Positions 17,422 through 24,413 of a DNA stretch of 64,000 nucleotides are shown piece by piece (position 1 is the first letter of the stretch; the number at the start of each line of letters is the position of its first letter). Under the pieces are notes generated by a model. That model was not told where the DNA came from, made no database searches, and worked only from the letters and a program-made list of their open reading frames with translations. Source of the DNA: Actinomadura meyerae (lineage in GTDB: Bacteria; Actinomycetota; Actinomycetes; Streptosporangiales; Streptosporangiaceae). The stretch covers positions 124,001 through 188,000 of the forward strand of contig NZ_FZOR01000005.1 in NCBI RefSeq assembly GCF_900188445.1. Direction: 5' to 3'. A program made the translations under genes and the position numbers.

Positions 17422-18017
17422 CCGGCCCCAACGGAACGGCCGTGCTGCACGTCCTGCGCTGCATCGGATACGCCGAGCTGCCCCGCGTCGCCGACGCCGC
17501 CGGACTCCCCGGGAGCGACGCGGAGTCGCACCTGATCGACCTCGCCGCGGCGGGGCTGGCGACGCGGGCGTCCGGGGCGTGGGGGCTCACCGAGGCCGGG
17601 CACGCCGAGGACGCACGGCGCACCGCCCGCGAGCTCGACACCGCCGGAACCCGGGACGCGCTGACCGCCGCGTACGAGCGGTTCATGGTGCTGAACCCTG
17701 AACTGCTGGACCTGTGCTCGGCCTGGCAACTGCGCTCCATGGACGGCCGCTCCGACCCGTCCTATGACGCCCGCGTCCTGGAGAGGTTCGCCGACCTGCA
17801 CCTGCGCGCCGATGACGTCATCGCGGACCTGGCCGCCGCGCTCCCCCGGTTCGTGCGGTACCGGGTCCGGTTCGGCGCGGCGCTCGACCGCGCGCGCGCC
17901 GGTGCGATGGAGCACCTGGCGGACAGCATGACCTCGTACCACACCGTGTGGTTCCAGCTCCATGAGGACCTGCTCGCCACTCTCGGCATCCCGCGCCCGT
18001 GGACCGCCTCCCGATGA
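17418..18017 (+). CDS. winged-helix/helical protein of unknown function, partner of PPDK-like enzyme
   Basis: 199 aa. Residues 8-70 resemble a small winged helix (AVLHVLRCIGYAELPRVADA ... LIDLAAAGLATRASGAWGLTEAG). The rest is helical (YERFMVLNPELLDLCSAWQLR ... TSYHTVWFQLHEDLLATLGI). I do not recognise a named family. Four-base ATGA overlaps on both sides place it firmly between the TetR fusion and the PPDK-like gene, so it probably acts with the latter, as an acceptor-domain partner or regulator. Confidence 0.7.
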   Translation: MTGPNGTAVLHVLRCIGYAELPRVADAAGLPGSDAESHLIDLAAAGLATRASGAWGLTEAGHAEDARRTARELDTAGTRDALTAAYERFMVLNPELLDLCSAWQLRSMDGRSDPSYDARVLERFADLHLRADDVIADLAAALPRFVRYRVRFGAALDRARAGAMEHLADSMTSYHTVWFQLHEDLLATLGIPRPWTASR

Positions 18018-19402
18018 CCTGGATCCATCCGCTCGACGCCGCGACCCGGGAGCCCGCGGACGTCCTCGGCGGCAAGGGGCACGGCCTGATCGTGATGCGG
18101 CGGCTCGGCCTGCCCGTTCCGCCGGGGTTCGTCATCGGTACCGCCGCCTGCCGGGCCTTCCTGCGCGACGGGCGCTTCCCGGACGGCCTGGACGCCGAAC
18201 TCGCCGCCGCCGTCCGCGCACTGGAGGACGCCACCCGGCGGCCCCTGGCGGTGTCGGTACGGTCCGGGGCCGCCGTGTCGATGCCCGGCATGATGGACAC
18301 CGTGCTCAACCTCGGTCTCACCGCCGGGACGACCGCCGCGATGGAGCGGCTCCACGCGGCGGTGCGGGCGGTTTTCGAGTCCTGGCACAGCGCGCGCGCC
18401 ACGACGTACCGCGAGTTGAACGGCATCCCGCACGACCTCGGCACGGCGGTGGTCGTGCAGGCGATGGTGTTCGGCGACCGTGACGAGCACAGCGGTTCCG
18501 GCGTCGCCTTCAGCCGCGACCCGAACACCGGCGAGAAGGTCCCGTTCGGCGACGTCCTGTTCGGACGGCAGGGCGACGATGTCGTCTCCGGACGCTCCAC
18601 CACCCGGCCGCTGTCCGACCTCGCCGCCCGCGAACCGGCGGTATGGGAACGGCTCGCCGCCGCCTTGCACCGCCTGGAACGGCACTACCGCGACGCCTGC
18701 CATGTGGAGTTCACCTACGACGCTGGCGTCCTGTGGTTGTTGCAGGTGCGGCCCGGCGGCCTCACCGGCCGCGCGGCCGTCCGTACCGCCGTCGACCTCG
18801 CCGACGAAGGGCTCATCGACCGTCGAACCGCCGTCCGCCGGGTCTCCCCGCGACACCTGCACGACGCCCGCACACCGCGCATGGAAACCAGCGGGACCGC
18901 CCTCCTCGCGCGCGGCCGGGGCGCGTGCCCCGGCGTCGTGTCCGGACGCGTCGCGGTCATTGCGGACCAGGCCGCCCGCATGGCCGCCGGCGGGCCCGTG
19001 ATCCTCGTCCGCCCGGTCACCTCGCCGCTCGACATGCACGGCCTGGCCGCGGCCGCCGGGGTGGCGACGAGCCGGGGCGGCCCCACCAGCCACGCCGCCG
19101 TCGTCGCCCGCGCCATGGGCAAGCCCGCCGTCGTGGACGCCGCCGCCCTCACCGTCGACACCGCTGCCGATCAGGTGCGCGCCGGTGAACGCGTCGTCCC
19201 GGCGGGCACGCTCATCACCATCGACGGCACCGGCGGCGAGATCGCCCTCGGCGAACCGGCCGTCATCAGCGGGGCCGCCGACGTCCACCTGCACCGCCTG
19301 CTCGCGTGGGCGGACGAGGTCTCCGGCGACCGTTCACAACGCTCCGACCAGGAACGCCTCGGCGCGGCCCACGCCCTGATGAGGGAACCCACCGCCACCT
19401 AG
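18014..19402 (+). CDS. half-size pyruvate phosphate dikinase-like protein (ATP-grasp + phosphohistidine domain)
   Basis: 462 aa. The N-terminal ATP-grasp part has the PPDK hallmarks GGKGHGL, LAVSVRSGAAVSMPGMMDTV and HSGSGVAFSRDPNTGE. The mobile domain carries SRGGPTSHAAVVARAMGKPA with catalytic His360. Full PPDK is about 880 aa; the C-terminal TIM barrel that binds PEP/pyruvate is absent, and the stop lies soon after the His domain. The enzyme can therefore probably be phosphorylated by ATP, but its phosphate acceptor must come from another protein. Start ATG 18014 overlaps the previous stop (ATGA); GTG 17999 is a longer option. The stop CTAG is shared with the convergent gene. A split dikinase or a small-molecule phosphotransferase (as in rifampin phosphotransferase) are the two readings. 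Confidence 0.85.
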   Translation: MTWIHPLDAATREPADVLGGKGHGLIVMRRLGLPVPPGFVIGTAACRAFLRDGRFPDGLDAELAAAVRALEDATRRPLAVSVRSGAAVSMPGMMDTVLNLGLTAGTTAAMERLHAAVRAVFESWHSARATTYRELNGIPHDLGTAVVVQAMVFGDRDEHSGSGVAFSRDPNTGEKVPFGDVLFGRQGDDVVSGRSTTRPLSDLAAREPAVWERLAAALHRLERHYRDACHVEFTYDAGVLWLLQVRPGGLTGRAAVRTAVDLADEGLIDRRTAVRRVSPRHLHDARTPRMETSGTALLARGRGACPGVVSGRVAVIADQAARMAAGGPVILVRPVTSPLDMHGLAAAAGVATSRGGPTSHAAVVARAMGKPAVVDAAALTVDTAADQVRAGERVVPAGTLITIDGTGGEIALGEPAVISGAADVHLHRLLAWADEVSGDRSQRSDQERLGAAHALMREPTAT

Positions 19403-20487
19403 GCGAAACGCAAGGTGTGCGGGAGCCGTCCGCCCGCCCAGACCATCCGGCTGTGCGGCACCCGGACGAGAGCCTGGATCTGGTTGGCGCCCTGCATCGG
19501 GACGTCCGCGACGGTCCAGGTGGTGCCGTCGAAGTGACGCAGCGTCCGGTACATGCCGTCCCCGACCCACACGCCGCCGCGCCCGTCCGTGGCGAGCGAG
19601 CCGAGGAACCCGACCGCCGACATGGTGCCCACGGCACTGGACGGTCCGGGCAGGCTGTGCACGGTGAAGCCCGTCCCGTCCCAGTGGACCAGGCGGGCGG
19701 TCATGTCCAGCGGATGCGTCCGCACCGTCAGGAACCAGGCTTCGCCGGACGAGACCTGCTCGATCTGGAGCACCCAGTGGCCGTATCCCGACGGGTCGGG
19801 GATCGTCCGGTCCGTCCAGGTCTGCCCGTCGAAGTGGCGGAGCGTGCCGTAGCCGCCGAGCCACATGTCGGACGCCGTCCGCACCGACAGCGCGGTGAAC
19901 ACCGTCTGGATCGGTTCGTACAGCAGCCGCGTCCACCCGGTCCGGTCCCGCCGGTAGACGGACGTGATCGGGCCGAGGTGGTCGTCCACCTCGCCGCCGA
20001 TCATCCAGGGGCGGCCGTACTGGTCGAGGTCCAGCGCGACCCACTCCCCGATGGGCGCCTCGACGGCCTCCCACGCGCCGCCTCTCCAGCGCATCATCAG
20101 CGGGTCGTCCGTCCAGACCGAGGACTGGGCGATGGCCCAGGCGCGGCCGGGCGTGCGCGCGGCGACGTCCACCAGGTCGGGCACGACCCCGGCGGGGACG
20201 GGCACGCGCCGCCACGCCCCGGCCTCCCAGTGCAGCGCGACCGGGACCCTCCCGGCCGTCCCGGTCTCGACGCCGACCGCGAACGCGCTCCGCCGCGCCG
20301 GGGCGGCGATCGCGTTGATCGTCGTGTCCGGCCGCGCCTCCGGGATCGGCTGCGTCGTCCAACCGGCGGGGCCTGCGGCGCGCGCGGACCCCGGCAGCGA
20401 CGGAACGGCCGCCGCGCCCAGCAGCGCGGCGGCGCCGAGCGTGAAGGCGCGGCGGGACGGGTGGGGGTTCGGGACGGATCGGGGCAC
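19399..20487 (-). CDS. Tat-exported beta-propeller-like protein
   Basis: 362 aa. The N-terminus PNPHPSRRAFTLGAAALLGA has a twin-arginine motif (SRRAFTL) followed by a hydrophobic stretch and an ARA cleavage site, so it should be exported folded by Tat. The mature part is built from repeated units with W and G-x-x-W patterns (LHWEAG-WRRV, MRWRGGAWEAV, LRHFDGQTWTD, LRHFDGTTWTV), pointing to a beta-propeller. No catalytic residues are recognised. GTG 20487 is chosen after GGGAGG; the longer upstream frame is non-coding. It converges on the PPDK-like gene with a four-base stop overlap. Confidence 0.75.
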   Translation of the reverse strand: MPRSVPNPHPSRRAFTLGAAALLGAAAVPSLPGSARAAGPAGWTTQPIPEARPDTTINAIAAPARRSAFAVGVETGTAGRVPVALHWEAGAWRRVPVPAGVVPDLVDVAARTPGRAWAIAQSSVWTDDPLMMRWRGGAWEAVEAPIGEWVALDLDQYGRPWMIGGEVDDHLGPITSVYRRDRTGWTRLLYEPIQTVFTALSVRTASDMWLGGYGTLRHFDGQTWTDRTIPDPSGYGHWVLQIEQVSSGEAWFLTVRTHPLDMTARLVHWDGTGFTVHSLPGPSSAVGTMSAVGFLGSLATDGRGGVWVGDGMYRTLRHFDGTTWTVADVPMQGANQIQALVRVPHSRMVWAGGRLPHTLRFA

Positions 20488-20671
20488 GGTGCCTCCCTGG
20501 CCGGACGAACATCCACGCCAGTATTTGGTGGCATCGTTATGGCGATCCACCCCGTGGCCTGATACGGCCACCCCCGCTGGGCCCGCCGCTACGCGGTTAT
20601 GCGCAGGAAGTCGGCGACCGGGCGGGTGCGGCGCGACGGCCGCGCGCACATGAACACGATGATCGCCGGCG

Positions 20672-21688
20672 TCACTCGGGGGCGACGTCCACGAGGACCT
20701 TGCCGACGGCGCCCTCCTCCAGGGCTCGATGGGCGGCGGAGGTCCGGGACAGCGGGAAGCGGTGGAGCGGCAGGCCGTGCTCCTCTCCCACCGGCAAAGC
20801 GTTGTCGCGGACGGCGGCGGCCACGTCTTCGACGGCCGCGGTGCGCACGTCCAGACCGGCCGTGTAGAGCACGAGGAACTGGAGGCGCGTGTTCAGCACC
20901 ATGTTCCGCATCACGTCGAGGTCGACGGGCCTGCCGCCGTCGTTGGCGTAGGTCGCGATGGTGCCGCGCGCGCGGAGGACGGCCAGGTCCAGGGCGAGGT
21001 TCGCGCCGAGCGCCACCTCGGCGACGATGTCGACGCCGTCCGGGGCGACCGCGCGGATCGCGGCGGCCGGATCGCCCTCACGGTAGTTGACCACATGGTG
21101 CGCGCCCGCGGCGGTGGCGAGCCGGGCCTTCTCCGGGCCGCTGACCGTGCCGATCATGGTGGCGCCCGCCCAGCGGGCGAGCTGGATCACCGCGTGCCCG
21201 ACGGCCCCGGCGCCGCCCGCGGCGAGCACCGTCCGGCCGGCGAGCGCGCCGGGCCGCAGGCGGCGCGGGCCGTCCTCGGACACGGTGAGCGCGCGGTGCG
21301 CCGTGAGCGCGGGGACGCCGAGGGCCGCGCCGGCGTCGAAACCGGCCGCGCCGGGCAGGGGGACGGCCTGCTCGGCGGGCACGACCGTGAACTCGGCGGC
21401 GGTGCCGGTGGGCCGTCCGGCGGCGGCCATGAACAGCCAGACCCGCTCCCCGGCCCGGCCGGGGTCGACCCCGGCGCCGACGGCGTCGATCACGCCCGCC
21501 CCGTCCAGGTGGGGCGTGACCTCGGGGAACCTCAGCGGACCTCCGGACCGGGCCTGGACGTCGGTCGGGTTGACCGCGGAGACCGCGACCCGGACACGGA
21601 CCTCGCCGGAACCGGGCTCCGGCACGTCGCGGTCGACGAACTCGAGGACGCCGGGGCCGCCGTTGGCGCGGTAGACGATCGTCTTCAT
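20672..21688 (-). CDS. NADPH:quinone oxidoreductase, zinc-independent MDR family
   Basis: 338 aa medium-chain reductase. The Rossmann motif AAGGAGAVGHAVIQLARWAG (about residues 150-170) binds NADPH. The N-terminal GroES-like part lacks the Cys/His zinc ligands, as in quinone oxidoreductases. It would reduce quinones or enones. It lies eight bases downstream of the aldo-keto reductase on the same strand and is controlled with it by the TetR operators at 22633 and 22675. ATG 21688 is the natural start. Confidence 0.87.
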   Translation of the reverse strand: MKTIVYRANGGPGVLEFVDRDVPEPGSGEVRVRVAVSAVNPTDVQARSGGPLRFPEVTPHLDGAGVIDAVGAGVDPGRAGERVWLFMAAAGRPTGTAAEFTVVPAEQAVPLPGAAGFDAGAALGVPALTAHRALTVSEDGPRRLRPGALAGRTVLAAGGAGAVGHAVIQLARWAGATMIGTVSGPEKARLATAAGAHHVVNYREGDPAAAIRAVAPDGVDIVAEVALGANLALDLAVLRARGTIATYANDGGRPVDLDVMRNMVLNTRLQFLVLYTAGLDVRTAAVEDVAAAVRDNALPVGEEHGLPLHRFPLSRTSAAHRALEEGAVGKVLVDVAPE

Positions 21689-21696
21689 GGTCCGTC

Positions 21697-22608
21697 CTAG
21701 CCGATCGGGACTTCGCTGGAGCGGGACTCGACGGCGTCGAGGGCGGCGCGGGCGGCCCGGTCGAAGGCGATCTCGCCGACCGCCATGTTGGCCTCCAGGT
21801 GCGCGGGGTCGGCGGTGCCGGGGATCAGCAGCACGTTGGGAGCGTGGTGCAGCAGCCACGCGAGGCCGACCTGCGCGGGCGTCACGTCCAGCGACTCGGC
21901 CGCCGCGTGGACGGCCGGCTCGTCGGTGACCTTGGGGAGGCCCGGGAAGGCCCCGCCGAGCGGGAAGAACGGCACCCACGCGATGCCCTCCGCGGCGCAG
22001 AGCGCCAGCATGGCCTCGTCGTCCCGGGACACGACGCTGTAGGCGTTCTGCACGCAGACGATGCCGGCCGGCAGGGCCCGGCGCAGGTTCGCGAGGCTGA
22101 CGCTGCTCAGACCGATCGCGCCGATCTTGCCTTCGTCGCGGAGGGCCGTCATGACCGCGAGCTGGTCGTCGAGGTCGACCACCTGGTCACCCGTGGGACG
22201 CAGGCCGGGGCCGGTGTCGAGGCGCCGGAGGTTGACCACGGGGAGCCGCTCGACGCCGAGGCTGCGCAGGTTTTGCTCGACGCCGGCCCGCAGCTGCTCG
22301 GGCCGCTGCGCGATCCGCAGTGGCAGGCGTCCGCCGGGGTCGGGCTCGGCGCCGACCTTCGTGACGACCAGCACGTCGTCCTCGGGGCGCAGGGCTTCGC
22401 GGATCACCGAGTTGGCGAAGCCGAAGCCGTAGAACTCGGCGGTGTCCACGTGGTCCACGCCCAGCCCGATCGCGCGGCGCAGCAGCGCGACGGCGTCGCC
22501 GGGACGGTCCCGCAGGCGGTCGAGCTGTGCCGCGCCGTAGCCGACGCGGAACACGGTGCGCCCGGCGAACGAGGCGGTCGGGGCTGCACGTCCATCCGTT
22601 GTCTCCAT
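21697..22608 (-). CDS. aldo/keto reductase
   Basis: 303-aa TIM-barrel reductase. The tetrad Asp and Tyr are in DHVDTAEFYG (about residues 51-60) and the Lys in VVTKVG. The usual His segment (LLHxxD) reads NLRRLD, with Arg replacing the catalytic His. This variant occurs in an actinobacterial subgroup and may shift chemistry toward double-bond reduction, as in the AKR1D His-to-Glu change. GTG 22617 is an alternative start; ATG 22608 is preferred. First gene of a two-gene operon with the quinone oxidoreductase, divergent from its TetR regulator. Confidence 0.86.
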   Translation of the reverse strand: METTDGRAAPTASFAGRTVFRVGYGAAQLDRLRDRPGDAVALLRRAIGLGVDHVDTAEFYGFGFANSVIREALRPEDDVLVVTKVGAEPDPGGRLPLRIAQRPEQLRAGVEQNLRSLGVERLPVVNLRRLDTGPGLRPTGDQVVDLDDQLAVMTALRDEGKIGAIGLSSVSLANLRRALPAGIVCVQNAYSVVSRDDEAMLALCAAEGIAWVPFFPLGGAFPGLPKVTDEPAVHAAAESLDVTPAQVGLAWLLHHAPNVLLIPGTADPAHLEANMAVGEIAFDRAARAALDAVESRSSEVPIG

Positions 22609-22632
22609 GGCCCGCACCGTACGGACAACAAA

Positions 22633-22654
22633 TGACAGATGTCAATATCTGTCA
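22633..22654. promoter_or_regulatory. TetR operator, copy 1 (aldo-keto reductase side)
   Basis: Perfect inverted repeat TGACAGAT-N6-ATCTGTCA, with a nested palindrome TGACAGATGTCA. A nearly identical copy in the opposite orientation begins 42 bases away. It sits 25 bases upstream of the aldo-keto reductase start. Confidence 0.82.
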
Positions 22655-22674
22655 CCCAGACCAAGGTGACGCGC

Positions 22675-22696
22675 TGACAGACTTTGACATCCGTCA
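22675..22696. promoter_or_regulatory. TetR operator, copy 2 (TetR gene side)
   Basis: Read on the minus strand it is TGACGGAT-N6-GTCTGTCA, matching copy 1 at 18 of 22 positions or better. Two matched sites in a 134-base divergent region strongly suggest control of both directions by the adjacent TetR protein. Confidence 0.8.
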
Positions 22697-22742
22697 GTCC
22701 GCTGCCGTACGTTCGCGCCCAAGGCAGGGATGGGGAGATCTG

Positions 22743-23330
22743 ATGCGCGGAGGCCCGCTCGACGCGGAGACGATCGTGTCGGCCACCGAAGAGGTACTGC
22801 GCCGCCACGGCCCGGAGAAGACGACCGTGCTCGACGTCGCACGGCTTCTCGGGGTGAGCCACGGCAGCGTCTACCGGCACTTCCCGTCCAAGGCGGCGCT
22901 GCGTGAGGCCGTCATACGGCGCTGGTTGGACCGGGTGCGCGACCAGCTCACCGCGACGGTCCGCGCCTCGGGACTACCGGCGCCGGACCGGCTGCACCTC
23001 CTGCTCACCACCATGTTCGCCACGAAGTGGACGAAGGCACGGGAGGACCCCGAGCTCTTCGCCACCTTCCGGGTGCTGGCGGCGGACCACAGCGAAGTCT
23101 CCGCCGCCCATGTCGACTTCCTGCTCGCCGAGGTCCGCGCCATCGTCGCCGACGGCATCGAGACGGGCGCCTTCGCACCCGGCGACCCGGAGGCGGTCGC
23201 GCGAGCCGTCCTGGACGCGACCACCCGCTTCCACGACCCGACCCACGCCGCGGAGTGGCAGTCACCGGCAGCCGGAGCGGAGTCCGAGGCCGTCATCTCC
23301 CTCCTCCTCAACGGCCTCCGAGCCCGCTAG
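22743..23330 (+). CDS. TetR-family transcriptional repressor
   Basis: 195 aa, normal family size. The N-terminal HTH has EKTTVLDVARLLGVSHGSVYRHFPSKAALREAV (about residues 21-55 in two parts). The C-terminal half is a helical ligand pocket. ATG 22743 follows GGGGAG. It is divergent from the aldo-keto/quinone reductase operon, and two conserved 22-bp operators lie in between. It most likely represses that operon and itself and is released by a reactive carbonyl or quinone. The ligand is inferred from the target enzymes only. Confidence 0.88.
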   Translation: MRGGPLDAETIVSATEEVLRRHGPEKTTVLDVARLLGVSHGSVYRHFPSKAALREAVIRRWLDRVRDQLTATVRASGLPAPDRLHLLLTTMFATKWTKAREDPELFATFRVLAADHSEVSAAHVDFLLAEVRAIVADGIETGAFAPGDPEAVARAVLDATTRFHDPTHAAEWQSPAAGAESEAVISLLLNGLRAR

Positions 23331-23370
23331 ACGAGCCGCGCACCACTTCGCGCGCGACCACGTCCCTTGG

Positions 23371-23955
23371 TCAGAGGGTGAAGGCTTCGATCAGGGTCCA
23401 GATGGCCAGGCCCGCCATGCACAGGCCGCCGATGCGCTGGACGGTCTTCAGCGGCACCCTGGTGGCGATGAAGCGGCCCGCCAGGAGGGCCAGGGCCGAG
23501 ACCGACATCAGGGCGGCGGCCGAGCCGATCGCCGTCGGCAGCCATCCGTTGGTGGCGGCGAGGTTGGCGGTGGTGATCTGGGTCAGGTCGCCCCACTCGC
23601 TGATGAACACGGCCGTGAAGGCGGCGGCGTAGGACGGCCAGAACCGGGTGATGGCCTGGCCCGCCTTGTCGTCCTCATCGTCGTCCCCTCCGCCGCGCAT
23701 CAGCATGAAGGCGCCGAAGGCGAACAGGGCCGCCGACACGAGCTTGACGGCCATGCCCGGCAGCAGGCTGAGCAGGCTGCCGGCGCCCACGGCGATCGCG
23801 ACGTGCACGATGAACGCCGTGGACGTGCCGAACCACACGTAGAGCGGTCGCATGCGCGTGCCCATGGCCAGCGAGGCGAACATCGTCTTGTCGGGCAGCT
23901 CGGCAAGGAAGATCAAGCCGAAGGCGGTGAGGATCGCGAGCGGGTCCAGGGTCAT
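23371..23955 (-). CDS. TMEM165/GDT1-family Mn(2+) exporter
   Basis: 194-aa, six-helix membrane protein with the two duplicated acidic motifs of UPF0016: ELPDKT (about residues 18-23) and SEWGDLTQ (about 122-129). These line the cation path. The central loop is Asp/Glu-rich (GGGDDDEDDKAG). Family members export Mn2+ or Ca2+ against H+. ATG 23955 is chosen; upstream sequence in frame belongs to the RNA leader. The long leader contains a yybP-ykoY manganese riboswitch, so induction by Mn2+ is expected and supports the manganese role. Confidence 0.9.
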   Translation of the reverse strand: MTLDPLAILTAFGLIFLAELPDKTMFASLAMGTRMRPLYVWFGTSTAFIVHVAIAVGAGSLLSLLPGMAVKLVSAALFAFGAFMLMRGGGDDDEDDKAGQAITRFWPSYAAAFTAVFISEWGDLTQITTANLAATNGWLPTAIGSAAALMSVSALALLAGRFIATRVPLKTVQRIGGLCMAGLAIWTLIEAFTL

Positions 23956-24063
23956 GGGCGAAGCCTTCTGCCGGGGCCGGGCCGCGGACTTCGGCCGGCA
24001 CCCTGGCGGGCGACGGGAGGACCACTCGGCCCGGCACGATGGGACGGCCCGCACGGTCGCACG

Positions 24064-24083
24064 GGCCACGTCATGCCGTGGCC
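24064..24083 (-). promoter_or_regulatory. expression-platform hairpin of the Mn riboswitch
   Basis: GGCCACG-N6-CGTGGCC, a perfect 7-bp stem that starts at the last base of the aptamer P1 3' strand. It could compete with P1 and so couple metal binding to readthrough or translation. No T-tract follows, so the mechanism is open. Confidence 0.55.
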
Positions 24084-24179
24084 GAAGGTCTCGTCCACCC
24101 CTTTACGGGGCCCGATGGCCGGGACGCCCTAGGACGTCCAGCGTGTCGACCAGCGGTATCGCAGGACTACTCCCCTTCG
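24083..24179 (-). ncRNA. yybP-ykoY manganese riboswitch aptamer
   Basis: On the minus strand the leader reads CGAAGGGGAGTAG at its 5' end and GACGAGACCTTCG at its 3' end. The outer CGAAGG/CCTTCG pair forms P1, and GGGGAGTAG with GAGACC are the conserved metal-binding loops of this class. It lies 128 bases upstream of a TMEM165/GDT1 Mn exporter, a typical target gene. A -10-like TACACT (plus-strand 24188-24193) is correctly placed just upstream. Confidence 0.85.
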
Positions 24180-24279
24180 CCGACCCCAGTGTAGCCACAA
24201 CGTCCAGCGACGTAGATCGCCGACCTCAGTGGTCCGCCATGTCCCACGGCACCGCCCCGGCCCCTCCATGCCCGCCCGC

Positions 24280-24292
24280 ATGACTGAGTCAT
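24280..24292. promoter_or_regulatory. isolated palindrome between riboswitch promoter and MFS gene
   Basis: ATGACT-G-AGTCAT, a perfect 13-base palindrome about 90 bases upstream of the riboswitch. It may bind a dimeric regulator acting on the Mn exporter promoter, but no second copy is seen in the window. Confidence 0.35.
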
Positions 24293-24354
24293 CTCTGAGA
24301 TCTCCAGGGGTTCCGGGAATGAGCGCGACGCGCCGGAGGTTGCGCCGGGAACTA

Positions 24355-24369
24355 TACCCCCCTAGGGTA
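24355..24369. promoter_or_regulatory. operator 1 of the MFS exporter promoter
   Basis: TACCC-N5-GGGTA, with the nested CCCTAGGG. It is matched by a second copy starting 32 bases downstream, about three helical turns, so two dimers would bind the same DNA face. Confidence 0.7.
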
Positions 24370-24386
24370 AGCGCTCGCCGAGTCGA

Positions 24387-24401
24387 TACCCCTAGGGGGT
24401 A
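24387..24401. promoter_or_regulatory. operator 2 of the MFS exporter promoter
   Basis: TACCC-N5-GGGTA (TACCCCTAGGGGGTA), nearly palindromic around CTAG and ending just before the AGGAGGAGGA ribosome site of the exporter at 24401-24410. A protein bound here would overlap transcription start or the first bases of the mRNA. Confidence 0.7.
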
Positions 24402-24413
24402 GGAGGAGGAATC

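Noticed and set aside
18014..19402. Complete pyruvate phosphate dikinase
   Set aside because: The PEP/pyruvate-binding barrel (about 400 residues) is absent, so the classical reaction cannot be done by this protein alone.
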